Shown here piece after piece: positions 1 to 9,844 of a DNA stretch of 64,000 bases. Where the stretch lies: positions 4,402,001-4,466,000 of the forward strand of contig OZ252227.1 of NCBI GenBank assembly GCA_965249175.1, written 5' to 3'. The first letter of the stretch is position 1. Each line of letters starts with the position of its first letter. The translations under genes were made by a program, and so were the position numbers. The stretch comes from CAZYFH01 sp965249175. GTDB taxonomy: Bacteria; Acidobacteriota; Vicinamibacteria; Vicinamibacterales; UBA8438. The notes beneath the pieces are model-generated. The model was not told the origin of the DNA and made no database searches. It saw only the letters and a program-made list of their open reading frames with translations.

Positions 1-199
1 AACTGCACGTCCTGCCAAAGGTTCACGGGACCTCTATTCTGTAGGGCTGACACCAATAACGCAGATACGACGCCAAATGTTCGCAGGCCCAAGGCTCGCG
101 CGGTCGATCCTGCCCATGCTCGGGTCCATGGCGGTATCGCCCTGTTCGAAGCCTGCGCGGCTACTTTTTCGTGGGCTCAATCCTTGCAGCCTCCCCGTC

Positions 200-219
200 C
201 TCCTGTCCGCTCGTTGCAC
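200..219. repeat. 20-bp direct repeat, copy 1
   Basis: A 20-base sequence ending CGCTCGTTGCAC recurs at 973-992 in the same orientation with one mismatch. The copies lie just outside the two decayed genes at 233-537 and 541-952. No function is evident; it may be a trace of a local duplication. Confidence 0.5.
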
Positions 220-232
220 GCCCTCCAATCGG

Positions 233-537
233 TCATCTGATGCCGAACGTGAGGCCGAATCGCAGCTCCGGCTCGTAGCCCACCCGAAACTCGGGCGCCA
301 CGAAGAACCGGCGACCGACGGCCACCCGCACACCGATGCGCCCGGCACCGTGCCCTCGCCGGATGTGAACGGACCTGTGCCGACCTGCGTCGTTTGGCTC
401 AGATACCCGCCGCCGACGGCCAGGTATGGAATCACCCGTCGCGGGACACTCGGCACGTCCGGGACAAGATCGGCCGTCGCGTTGATCGTCAGCATCCAGT
501 CGTGTTCGCGCCCATGCCGCCCTGGCCGAATCACCAT
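233..537 (-). pseudogene. Outer-membrane beta-barrel protein, frameshifted C-terminal fragment
   Basis: The minus strand reads a stretch with IPYLAVGGGYLSQT in one frame, then, after a frame change near 355, VAVGRRFFVAPEFRVGYEPE and LRFGLTFGIR followed by a stop. Alternating polar and hydrophobic residues with aromatic and Gly girdles, and a last strand at the extreme C-terminus, are typical of OmpA-like or porin-like barrels. Only the final strands remain and no signal peptide is present. This is a remnant rather than a working gene; the exact family is not determinable. Confidence 0.55.
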
Positions 538-540
538 GCG

Positions 541-952
541 ACATCACGTGGGGCACTAGCGAGCATTGCGCTCGGGAAAGCACAAGACGCGGTGACCCTG
601 TGTCAGCGAGGGGCCCAACACGTCGAAGGGCACGCGATCTTGAAGACAGCGCACGCGGTCGCCCACGCACCCGTTGGCAACGTGGTCGAGGCGGAAAAGA
701 TTCTCGCGCGGTTCACTGCATGTCGGCGCTCCGGTTACACATCGGCGTGCCTCGTGGCGGGCGTCTGCGCCGGACTCGGCCAGCACGAGGAGACGATGCG
801 CTGGCTGCACACCGCCTACGAAGAGCGCGACCCGGCAGCTCGCGCTACTCGCGACCCGCTCGTGGGTGATGTTCGACCCCCTCCGCGCCGACCCCCGCTT
901 CCAGGCGCTCCTCCGCCGCATGAACTTCCCGGAGCCGGCGGCGAGCAGCTAG
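541..952 (+). pseudogene. C-terminal remnant of a TPR protein (kinase- or cyclase-associated type)
   Basis: Helical TPR-like sequence (GKAQDAVTLCQRGAQH, then GLGQHEETMRWLHTAYEERD) runs in one frame to about 835 and continues in another as MFDPLRADPRFQALLRRMNF before the stop. The combination of YEERD and DPLRxDPRFQxLLRRMNFP is characteristic of the C-terminus of bacterial Ser/Thr kinase-TPR and adenylate-cyclase-TPR proteins. The N-terminal catalytic part is absent and there is a frameshift, so the gene is dead. Confidence 0.7.
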
Positions 953-1188
953 ACGCAGCGGCCTCCCAGGCTCTCCTGCCCGCTCGTTGCACACTGTCTG
1001 CCCCTCCGAGGCCGTGATCAGCCCCGCCGGTGGCATAATCAGCCCCAGTCCTACCCCACAGGAGGGGCCATGCGCGCGACTGCGTCGGCGTGCGGCTGGC
1101 TAGATCACTTGCGGCGCCTGAGCCGTGCCACCGCCTCACGCTTGTCCAGCGTCTGGTGACTCGTGCGCAAGACTGAGTGAGGCTCACG

Positions 1189-1587
1189 ATGATCAAGGTT
1201 GTCCGCACCGCGGTTGCCGTCGTCGGCGGCTATGTCCTCATGGCCTTGCTGATCACGCTGGTGCAGGAGACGTGGTTCGGTGGGGTGGGCTGGGGCGAAA
1301 CGCCGATTGGCGAACTCGTCATCGCCGGCATCCTCACGTGTGTCGCCGCCGCCATCGGCGCCGTCGCCGGGACAGCGATTGCGCGTGTCTCGGGGAGGTT
1401 GGTTGCGGGCATCATGTCTGGCCTGGTCGTCATGGAAACGACGACCCTCATCGCGACAGGCCAGGTCGCGGGACCGCTGTGGTTCGATGTGCTGGGCGGT
1501 GTGTCTCTCATCATCGCCATTCTGCTCGGTGCCGAGGTGTTCCTGCGCCTCACCGGCACCACCGGGCGTCAGTTCGTTGAGGCGTGA
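1189..1587 (+). CDS. Small four-helix membrane protein of unknown function
   Basis: About 132 residues with four hydrophobic segments: an N-terminal helix (VVGGYVLMALLITLV), two central Ala/Val/Gly-rich helices and a C-terminal one (ISLIIAILLGAEVFLRL-like). The ATG at 1189 is preferred over the in-frame GTG at 1177 because GTGAGG lies about 7 bases before it as a ribosome-binding site. No family is recognised. It sits alone between decayed kinase fragments. Confidence 0.65.
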   Translation: MIKVVRTAVAVVGGYVLMALLITLVQETWFGGVGWGETPIGELVIAGILTCVAAAIGAVAGTAIARVSGRLVAGIMSGLVVMETTTLIATGQVAGPLWFDVLGGVSLIIAILLGAEVFLRLTGTTGRQFVEA

Positions 1588-1599
1588 TCCCCCAAGCCC

Positions 1600-1722
1600 A
1601 TGGCCCTGACCGTCGGTGACCGCCTCGGCCACTACAACGTCACCGCCCTCATCGGCGAGGGCGGGATGGGTGACGGCATCGACTTCCTGGTCAGGGAGTA
1701 TCTCGACGGGGAGACGCTGGCC
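1600..1722 (+). pseudogene. Ser/Thr kinase N-terminus with internal deletion
   Basis: The sequence begins MALTVGDRLGHY and reaches the glycine-rich loop GEGGMG, nearly the same as the start of the kinase pseudogene at 4127. It then jumps in frame to DGIDFLVREYLDGETLAQ, which matches the hinge region of the N-lobe. About 65 codons, including the ATP-binding lysine and helix C, are missing, and everything after the hinge is lost. The fragment runs into the leader of the quinoprotein gene. Confidence 0.75.
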
Positions 1723-1751
1723 CAGCCGACAGCGTTGAGGAGTCGTAAATC

Positions 1752-3947
1752 ATGTCGAAGCGAATCTGGGGCGGATTCGGTGGAACGCGTTGCCGAGAAC
1801 CGGGGCTCACAGTGGCGGCGGTCTGGTTGGCTGCCGCCGGACTGATCGCGGCAGGTGGTCTGACCGGCGGACTGGGCATGGCGCCAGGTGTCGGCATCGC
1901 GGCAGCGCAGCCGCCGGCGGCAGACGGCGGCTTCACGGCGGAACAGGCCACCACTGGATGGGCGGTGTACGCGCGGCAGTGCGGGGAGTGCCATGGGCCA
2001 CGCCTGGACGGGATGGCGCTCGCGCCGCCGCTTCGCGGGGTGGACTTCCTGAACAACTGGGCCGGGCGGACGACCGACGAGCTGTTCGCGTACGTGCGGG
2101 ATGAGATGCCGCCCGGCCTCGGGGGATCGCTGAGCGATCAGGTCTACGTGAACTTGGTGGCGTACCTGCTGGACGCGAATGGCGCCCGCCCGGGCGACGC
2201 CCCGTTGACGGCCGACGCGGCGCTCATGATTGGCGATGCGGCGGACGTGGCCGAGGCGCGGCGTGCGGCGCGGGAAGGGGACACGCCCCGCTGGGGGCCG
2301 TCGCGGTTCGTCAACCGGGAGGTGGAGCAGCGCCTGACCCCGGTCACCGATGCGTTGCTGCAGGATCCGCCGCCGGGCGACTGGCTGAGCTGGCGGCGGA
2401 CGCGCAACAGCCACGGCTACAGTCCGTTGGATCAGGTGACGCGCGACAACGTTGACGAGCTGCAGCTTGCCTGGGTGCTGGCGGTCCGGGAGGGGAACAA
2501 CCAGACGACGCCGCTCGTGCATGACGGCGTGATGTTCCTGGCGCATCCGGGGAACGTCGTGCAGGCGATCGACGCCCTCACCGGCGACGTCATCTGGGAG
2601 TACAGGTCACCGCTGCCGGAGGATGCGCCGCAACGAGGCGCGACCCGCACGCTGGCGCTCTACGGTGACAAGGTCTACCTGGCCACGTACGATGCAGCGC
2701 TCGTCGCGCTCGACGCGCGGACCGGCACCGAGGTGTGGCGCACCGTGAAGGCGGATTACACGCAGGGCTTCATGCACTTCGGCGGACCGGTGATCGCCAA
2801 CGGTGTCGTCGTGAGCGGCATCAACGGATGTCAGCGCTACACGGAGCAGACCTGCTTCATCACCGGGCACGACCCCGACACCGGCGAGGAGTTGTGGCGT
2901 ACGTCGACGATTGCGCTGCCGGGCGATCCGAACGACGCCTCGTGGGGTGATACGCCGCCGTACCTCCGCGCCGGCGGCGACCTGTGGATCCCGGGCAGCT
3001 ACGACGCGGACCTCAATCTTTTCTACATCGGGACGGCGCAAGCGAAGCCGTGGGTCGCGGCGAGTCGGGGGATGACGACGCGGCAGGATGCGCTCTACAC
3101 CAACTCAACGCTGGCACTGAACCCGCGGACCGGGCAGGTGGAATGGTACTTCCAGCATGCGCCGGGCGAAACGCTTGACCTCGATGTCGTGTACGAGCGC
3201 GTCCTGGTCGACGCCGACGGCGAGCAGTGGCTGTTCACGATCGGGAAGGACGGCATCCTCTGGAAGCTCGACCGGCGGACCGGCGCGTTCGTCGACCTGC
3301 GCGAGACCGTCTACCAGGACATCTACGAGTCGATCGACCGCAGTACCGGACGCGTCTCGTACCGGCCGGACATCCGGGCCGCCGGTATTGGCGATCGCGT
3401 GCCGGCCTGTCCCAGCGCGCTCGGCGGACACAACTGGCAGGCATCGGCGTACCACCCGGGCGTTGGCGCGCTGGTGATTCCACTCCACCAGGTCTGCATG
3501 TACCTGACGGGCCGTGTGGTCGAGTTCGTCGATGGCGGTGGCGGCGAGGCGGGCCGAGCCGAGTTGCGCGAGATGCCCGGCACGAATGGGAACCTGGGGA
3601 AGCTGGCAGCCTACGACGTCCGGACGATGGAAGAGCTCTGGAGCCGCGAGCAGCGGGCGGCCTTCCTCACGTCGACGCTGACGACGGCGGGCGGCCTCGT
3701 GTTTGCGGGCGATGCCGACCGCTACTACCGGGCGTTCGACATCCGGACGGGGGACGTCCTCTGGCAGACCCGCTTCGGCGCGGCGGCGCACGGGTATCCC
3801 ATCACCTACGAGGCGGGCGGCCGGCAGTTCATCGCCGTCCCGGCTGCGCTTGGGGGCTCCTTCCGGTTCCTCACCGCGCAGGTCACTCCGGAGATCTACC
3901 AGCCGGATAGTGGGAACGCGCTCTACGTCTTTGCCTTGCCGGAGTGA
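1752..3947 (+). CDS. Secreted quinoprotein-like dehydrogenase with N-terminal cytochrome c domain
   Basis: A 731-residue protein. A signal sequence covers roughly residues 18-52. A c-type cytochrome domain follows with heme motif CGECH (Cys77, Cys80, His81) and a candidate distal Met in DEMPPGLGG. From about residue 215 there is a PQQ-type eight-bladed beta-propeller with repeated DxxTGxxxW blade motifs (DALTGDVIWEY, DARTGTEVW, DPDTGEELW). The family oxidises alcohols or sugars in the periplasm and passes electrons to the fused heme; the substrate cannot be predicted. GAGGAG at 1737-1742 is a good ribosome-binding site for this ATG. It is intact although its neighbours are decayed. Confidence 0.85.
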   Translation: MSKRIWGGFGGTRCREPGLTVAAVWLAAAGLIAAGGLTGGLGMAPGVGIAAAQPPAADGGFTAEQATTGWAVYARQCGECHGPRLDGMALAPPLRGVDFLNNWAGRTTDELFAYVRDEMPPGLGGSLSDQVYVNLVAYLLDANGARPGDAPLTADAALMIGDAADVAEARRAAREGDTPRWGPSRFVNREVEQRLTPVTDALLQDPPPGDWLSWRRTRNSHGYSPLDQVTRDNVDELQLAWVLAVREGNNQTTPLVHDGVMFLAHPGNVVQAIDALTGDVIWEYRSPLPEDAPQRGATRTLALYGDKVYLATYDAALVALDARTGTEVWRTVKADYTQGFMHFGGPVIANGVVVSGINGCQRYTEQTCFITGHDPDTGEELWRTSTIALPGDPNDASWGDTPPYLRAGGDLWIPGSYDADLNLFYIGTAQAKPWVAASRGMTTRQDALYTNSTLALNPRTGQVEWYFQHAPGETLDLDVVYERVLVDADGEQWLFTIGKDGILWKLDRRTGAFVDLRETVYQDIYESIDRSTGRVSYRPDIRAAGIGDRVPACPSALGGHNWQASAYHPGVGALVIPLHQVCMYLTGRVVEFVDGGGGEAGRAELREMPGTNGNLGKLAAYDVRTMEELWSREQRAAFLTSTLTTAGGLVFAGDADRYYRAFDIRTGDVLWQTRFGAAAHGYPITYEAGGRQFIAVPAALGGSFRFLTAQVTPEIYQPDSGNALYVFALPE

Positions 3948-4126
3948 CGCCGCGTGCGCTCGCTGTGGTGTCTCCCTGGCGAAGCGCTCTAGCATCCCGT
4001 GGCAAAAAGTCGCGCTGCATTCGCCCGGCGCTGCTAGAGAGCGCGAATCGCCGCATCCCTGTGGTGGACCGTCGACCGGTAGAATGCGGGGTGACCTGCG
4101 TCGGTGGGCCCGACCCTACACAGCTC

Positions 4127-6748
4127 ATGGCTTTGACCGTTGGCTCCCGCCTCGGCCATTACGACGTCACCGCCCTCATCGGCGAAGGCGGCATGGGGCA
4201 GGTCTGTCGCGCCACCGACACCCAACTCGGCCGCGACGTCGCCCTGAAGATCCTGCCCGACGCTTTCGCGGCTGACCCGGATCGCCTCGCCCGGTTCCAA
4301 CGGGAAGCGCAGGTGCTCGCCAGCCTGAACCATCCGGGAATAGCCGCCATCTACGGCATCGAGAAGAGCGACGACACGCAGGCGCTCGTCTTGGAGTTGG
4401 TCGAGGGGCCGATCCTCGCCGACCGGATCGCACAGGGGCCGATCCCGCTGGATGAGGCGCTGCCGATCGCCAAGCAGATCTCGAGGCGTTGGAGGCGGCG
4501 CATGAGGCCGGCGTGATTCACCGCGATCTCAAGCCCGCCAACATCAAGGTGCGGGAGGACGGGACCGTCAAGGTCTTGGACTTCGGGTTGGCCAAGGCGC
4601 TCGACACGACACCGGAGGGAGATCCGAGTCAGTCGCCGACGCTGACAGCCGCGGCCACGCAGATGGGCGTGATCCTGGGGACGGCGGCGTATATGTCGCC
4701 GGAACAGGCCAAGGGCAAGCCGACGGACAAACGGTCGGACGTCTGGGCATTCGGTGTGGTCCTGTTCGAGATGCTGACCGGCCGCCGTTTGTTCGACGGC
4801 GACGACGTGTCCGAGGTCATGGCCGGCGTCATCAAGTCGGACCCCGAGTGGGCCGTGCTCCCGGACGGACTTAGTCCGACGGTCGTGACCTACCTCAAGC
4901 GCTGCCTGAAGAAAGACCAGAAGGAGCGGCCCCGTGACATCGGCGACATGCGGCTGGCAATGGAGGGTGCATTCGAGACGCCACCGCGTCACGCGGACCG
5001 TACCAGTGTGCGCGGGTCGTCCCGGTGGCGGTGGGCCAGCCAACTCGCGCTCGTCGGTGTGGCCGCCGCGTTGCTGACGGGCCTGACGATGTGGCAGTGG
5101 GCACGCCCGGTCCCGCGACCGGTCACCCGATTCGCGCTTCAGCTTCCTGGAGACCTCCAGGTCGTGAAAGGGCCCGGAATCGAATTCGCTGCCTCGGCCG
5201 ATGGCCGGACTGTTGTCTTCACCGGAAGGCTCGCTGGAGGCGTGCAGCAGCTGTATCGACACTCGCTGGATCGCATGGCACCAGAAGCGATTCTTGGTAC
5301 GGAACGAGCGCAGACGCCATTCCTGTCGCCAGACGGGCAGACGGTCGGATTCATCGCCGACGGCGAGTTCCGGACGGTGCCGCTCGGGGGCGGCCCGGTG
5401 GCGACCGTCATCGACATCCCCACCCAAACGGGTGTTCGGGGCGCCGTCTGGTTGCCAGATGACACCATCGTGTTTGGCACCGACCAAGGGCTGTGGCGGG
5501 CGCCAGCGACCGGCGGGCAACGGGAGTTGCTCACGACCGTCGACCGGGAGCGGGGCGAGACGTGGCATGTCAACCCGGCGATCCTCCCCGACGGCGAGAC
5601 GCTCGTGTTTGGGGTCTTTTCGTTCACTGTGGCTCCCGCCAGAATCGAGGCGCTGTCGTTACAGACCGGTGAACGGATGACGCTCGTTGAGGGAAGCACG
5701 CGAGCGCACTATTCGCCGCCCGGCTACTCTGGTCTATGCGGATATGGGGAGACCGGGGGCACCACGGCCTTGGTCTGGGCTGTGCCGTTTGATCTTGACC
5801 GGCTCGAGGTACGCGGTGAGCCCGTGCTGGCATTGGCCGGCGTCGGCATCGGATTCAATGAGGCACAGTTCACGCTGGCCGGCGACGCAACCTTGATCTC
5901 CATCCCCGCGGGGGAAGGCGGATCGTCGCCGCTCGTCTGGGTCGATCGGGACGGACGCGAGCAACCATTGCCGCTACCGGCAGGGTCCTACCTGTCTCGT
6001 CTGATGGAAGCCGCCTGGCGGTGCCGGGATCCGGCTGACGCAGGGGGGCATGGACCGGCAGCCGCTGTGGACCCCGGACGACGAGTACATCCTGTTCAGC
6101 CGTCAGGTGTCCACGTCCCCGTCTGTTCTGAACCTGTACCGGGTTCGCGCCGATGGGAGCGATGCCCCGGAGCGACTCACGACCAGCGACGTGGATCAGG
6201 CGTTGGTGTCGCTCTCGCCGGAGGGGGACCTGTCCATCGTGACGAGCGCAACCGGTCCCACGGTGGACATCATGAGCGTGCGGTTGGACGGCGATGCGGA
6301 GCTGGAGCCCGTGGTGAGCGGTCCGTTCGCTCAGCGATCCGGGGAACTATCCCCGGACGGCCACTGGTTGGCGTATGAGTCGGATGAGACCGGCCAGTTG
6401 GAGGTCTACGTACGACCCTATCCCGGACCGGGTCCGAAGACACCGGTCTCGATTGGTGGCGGCCGCTGGCCCATGTGGGCGCCGGGTGGACTGGCGCTGT
6501 TCTATGAGAGCGCCGGCCGGTTGATGGTGCGCCCCGTCGACACCGATCCGACACTGCGTCTCGGCAGACCCGAGGTGCTGCTCGACTTGTCCGGCTACGA
6601 GCTCGGCATCGAGAATTCTTTTGACCGGCGACAGTTCGACATTGCTCCCGAGGGGGACCGATACCTGATGATGAAGGTCGAGCGCGCCCAAATCGACCTC
6701 GTGCTCAACTGGGTCGAGGAACTCAGCGCGCGGGTCCCAGTCAACTGA
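4127..6748 (+). pseudogene. Ser/Thr protein kinase with TolB/WD40-like propeller, multiply frameshifted
   Basis: Original architecture: cytoplasmic PknB-type kinase, one transmembrane helix (LALVGVAAALLTGLTMWQW) and an extracytoplasmic TolB-like propeller. The N-lobe (GEGGMGQV, VALKIL) is in one frame. A one-base deletion near 4483 shifts to the frame holding HRDLKPANI, DFGLAKA and the activation segment. The propeller continues to about 5995, where a further frame change and a deletion of roughly 20 codons precede the last part (DRQPLWTPDDEYILF to the stop at 6748). All catalytic motifs can be read, but the protein cannot be made as one chain. Such receptors are numerous in acidobacteria. 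Confidence 0.88.
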
Positions 6749-6750
6749 GT

Positions 6751-7176
6751 TCATGCCCCTAGAACCCGGCACCAGTCTCGGCTCCTACACGATCCTGTCG
6801 CTTGCCCAGGGTCGAGCGCCCTCCCAGCGAGAAACCAATAGGTCAACCGCACGGGGGTCGGGATTGCCGGGGCTTCGAACCCGCTGCCTAGAATCTGCTC
6901 GATACCGTCCTGGATGCGGCCAGGAGCGGCGACGACTAGCGTGCCACCTGGACCGTTGGTCACGCGACCCAGAACTTCGTCCTCGCCCAGAATCATCGCG
7001 CCCTGCAACATGCCACGCAGCTCCTCCTGGTACTCGGGCGGCACCTGGTACGCGCGCAGCTCGACCGGTGCGGGTGGATCCGCGGGGACTTGCACGCCGC
7101 ACCCTGTGAGCATGACCCCGACGACCAGCACGCCGATGGCGGTCGCCGATGGGATGGCTCTAGTTACGATACGCAT
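6751..7176 (-). pseudogene. Lipoprotein of unknown function, truncated at the C-terminus
   Basis: A strong GGAGGAGG ribosome-binding site precedes the ATG at 7176. The protein starts with a lipoprotein signal and lipobox (LTGC), followed by a mixed alpha/beta stretch (YQVPPEYQEELRGML, then GGTLVVAAPGRIQDGIEQIL and VRLTYWFLAGR). That stretch resembles the ring-building or secretin N-terminal-like domains of envelope lipoproteins; this is a tentative analogy. After about 6830 the frame reads through the antisense of the kinase stub, so the natural C-terminus is gone. Confidence 0.5.
6754..6804 (+). pseudogene. Stub of a second Ser/Thr kinase N-terminus
   Basis: Six bases after the previous stop the sequence reads MPLEPGTSLGSYTILS, the standard opening of an acidobacterial kinase just ahead of its glycine loop, and then loses all similarity. 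It abuts the truncated end of the lipoprotein gene on the other strand, so this point looks like a deletion junction. Confidence 0.6.
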
Positions 7177-7478
7177 CGGACCTCCTCCAGGGCGGCGTGG
7201 CGATCAGTCGCTGGCTCCCGCCCTCGTTGGGGTACTACGCGCGAGCCAGCCGATCCTTCACGGGATTCCAGGCGTGGGACGCCGTAGCTGCGAAGGTGAT
7301 CCGGAATCCCGGAGGGCGTCTCGTCGGTGAACGCCTTCGGAAGCAAGCACCATCCTCGGCCCCTCTGAGATCCAAGCCTCGCTCGCGCGGGCGGGATGGG
7401 AGAGGTCGACAAGCTACAGATCGGCGTCACACACGAGTGATCCCGAGGCCGCAAGACGACTGCGGCCGCGATACTTCG

Positions 7479-7910
7479 TTAGTCCGTCGCCAGTGCCGCG
7501 ATGAGGGCCCCGAGTCCGGCACCAATGCCAGCCCCCAGGAGCATGTCTGGTCCGTGTGCCATATTCAATCCGCGACCGAACCCATACTCTCCAACCACGA
7601 CGCCGACACCGCCACCGATTGCCGCACCCCTGACAATCTTCTGGCGCCGCGCCAGACCACGCTTGGTCGCCCTTGGCGGCAGTCCGATGCCGCCCGCGCG
7701 GTTGTTCTCCTGTTCCACCACGCCAGCGGAGAACCACGGTGCGCCGGTCGCAGTACGGGCCAACAACCGTGAGAGCGGCAGGCCGTGGAGGGTCAAGACG
7801 CGAGCCGGGGCCCTGGTGGCTTTCCCAGCCGCGTGAGCTGGCAGAGGTATTCCGACCACCCACAGGGTGAAGGCGAGTGCGATCACCGAGATTCGACGGA
7901 CCATACACAT
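7479..7910 (-). CDS. Secreted protein with glycine-rich C-terminal segment, unknown function
   Basis: 143 residues. Signal peptide VIALAFTLWVVGIPLPAHAA, then a polar middle and a Gly/Ala-rich segment (AIGGGVGVVVGEYGFG, LLGAGIGAGLGALIAALA) like glycine-zipper membrane-inserting helices. GGAGGT lies 6 bases before the ATG at 7910, fixing the start. No homologous family is recognised. It is read in the same direction as the truncated lipoprotein at 7176, with about 300 bases without a supported gene between them. Confidence 0.55.
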   Translation of the reverse strand: MCMVRRISVIALAFTLWVVGIPLPAHAAGKATRAPARVLTLHGLPLSRLLARTATGAPWFSAGVVEQENNRAGGIGLPPRATKRGLARRQKIVRGAAIGGGVGVVVGEYGFGRGLNMAHGPDMLLGAGIGAGLGALIAALATD

Positions 7911-8113
7911 AAGGCACCTCCGCGCAGCTACTGACGCCGTTTCTCCCTAATGCGTGAACGAGACTGAAAGCAGCTCACTGGGCACGAGCTCTGGGCGCAG
8001 GGGTTCGGTACGGGGAAGGATTGCGACGCGCGGGCGCACTGCTACAATCGCTCCGTGCCCTCGAGGTCCTGCCCGACCTGTTTTCCAGCGAACCGATTGG
8101 ACGCACTGCTCTC

Positions 8114-9508
8114 CTAAGAAACTGTCCCTTCAAGTAACTCCCCGGTCTCGCGGTTGACCAGTGCAAACCCGAGCGTATCGGCGTGCCTGCGGAGGCGGCG
8201 CAGGAGGCGGTGCCGTTGGCGGGTGTTGTAGGTGTGGGCGCCTGGGTCGCGATACGTGAGGGTGCCGCTGAGGGTGTGATAGACGAGGATCGCGATCTTG
8301 CGCGCGGTCGCCGTGAGGGCCTTGGGCTTCCCGACCCGGACGGCCAGGCGGCGGTAGAAGGCGCCGAGCGCGGTTTGGCCCCGGACGACGCTGAGGGCGG
8401 CCATCCGGAGCATGGCGGCGGCGCGATTGGCGGAGGGTTGGGTGCGGGAGCTGAGCCGGCGGCCGCCGGAGATTTTGTTCTGGGGGGCGAGGGTGAGCCA
8501 CGCGGTGAAATGCTTGGCCGTGGGCCACCGGCTGACGTCGGTGCCGATCTCGGAGAGCAACGTGAGCGCGTTATAGGGGGCGATGCCATCGATCTGGGTG
8601 AGGTCGGCGCCGGTCAGCTGGTAGAGCGCCGTGCGAATGTCGAAGGCCGGTTCATTCCCGTGGCGGCGCGTGACCCGCGGGGGCGGCGGCGCGGTGGGGG
8701 GCGCCTCGGCGGTGGCGGTCAGGGTCTCCAGCTGGGCCTCGATCGTGGTGTCGCAGGCGGCGAGCTGTGTCTGACACATATCAAAGAGTGCGAGATTCTG
8801 CGTCAAGACGAAGACGTGCTCGTCGCGGTAGTGGCCGGTGAGCGCCGCGGCGATCTCGGCCGTGGTGGCGCGGCAGTGCGGGTCGCGGTGCTGGGCGAGG
8901 ACGTGCGGGTCGCGTGCGCCGGCGACAAGGGCGCGGAGGATCAGCAACCCCGTGCGGCCGGTGATGTCGCTGACCACGCGCGGCAGGAGGAGGTTCATCT
9001 CGATCAGCGCCTTTTGCATCCGTTGGACGTAGGTGCCGGCATTCTTGACGAGCGTGTCCCGATGGCGCAGCAGGGCGCGGAGGGCGAGGATCGCGGCGGT
9101 GGGCCGGAAGCTGCCGCGCAACAGGCCGACACTGTGGAGCTCGCGCAGCCACGCACAGTCCTGGACATCGCTCTTGCGCCCTGGCACGTGCTTGACGTGG
9201 CGGGCGTTGACGAGCAGGACCTCGAGCCCGCGCGCCTCGAGGATGTCGTAGACCGGGATCCAGTAGACGCCGGTGGCTTCCATGGCGACACTGGTGATGC
9301 CACACGCGAGGAGCCAGTCGGCGAGGTGCTGGAGGTCGGCCGTGAAGGTCCGGAACGCTTACACCGGGACCGGGTCCCGATCGGGCGGGACGGAGACGAA
9401 ATGTTCAGCCGCGCCACAGTCGATGCCGGCGACATCGACCTGCAGGCGCTCAAGGACCGACGGCGAGGTGCGGGGCGCGCGGGCGGGACGGCGATAATTG
9501 TGCTTCAT
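8114..9508 (-). pseudogene. IS110-family transposase interrupted by one in-frame stop
   Basis: Starting from ATG at 9508 the frame reads 49 codons including the first acidic site (AGIDCGAAEHFVSV), meets TAA at 9359-9361, and then continues in the same frame through MEATGVYW, DVQDCAWLREL and the C-terminal Transposase_20 region (IDGIAPYNALTLLSEIG) to the stop at 8114. These are the DEDD catalytic residues and the serine-containing C-terminal domain of IS110 recombinases. One nonsense codon is the only visible defect. IS110 elements have no clear terminal inverted repeats, so the ends are not assigned; the octamer TCTCCTAA occurs at both 8110-8117 and 9568-9575. Confidence 0.88.
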
Positions 9509-9844
9509 CGGAGGCTCCTGCATACTCCGAGACGCATCCGAGAACAGGGAGGCGTTGCGCAGAGCATTCTCCTAAACGGGATCACACCGCGAGGCGTGTC
9601 ACCAGTGACTCAATCGCGACTCCCCGGGCCATGCTACACCTCGGGCTACTCGGCACCAGTGGGCAGGTCGGCCTCGGTTCTCGGATGCGTCGCCGATTCT
9701 ATGCACGAGCCACTCACCCTGGGGAGCGCGCTCCAGTTTCTGGCGTGATTCGATGCGATTGCCGCAGCGCATTGGAAGCTACACCCTCGCGCGCCGTCTT
9801 CGGGCGGCCGACCGCGTAGCGGTCACTTACACAGGAGTACGCCG
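9509..9844. other. Non-coding stretch upstream of the IS110 transposase and before a hydrolase gene
   Basis: No supported gene. The part next to 9508 is the leader of the IS110 transposase, where the IS110 group normally encodes its structured guide (bridge) RNA; I cannot fold it here. The right end carries the ribosome-binding site (AGGAG near 9832) of the serine hydrolase. Confidence 0.4.
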
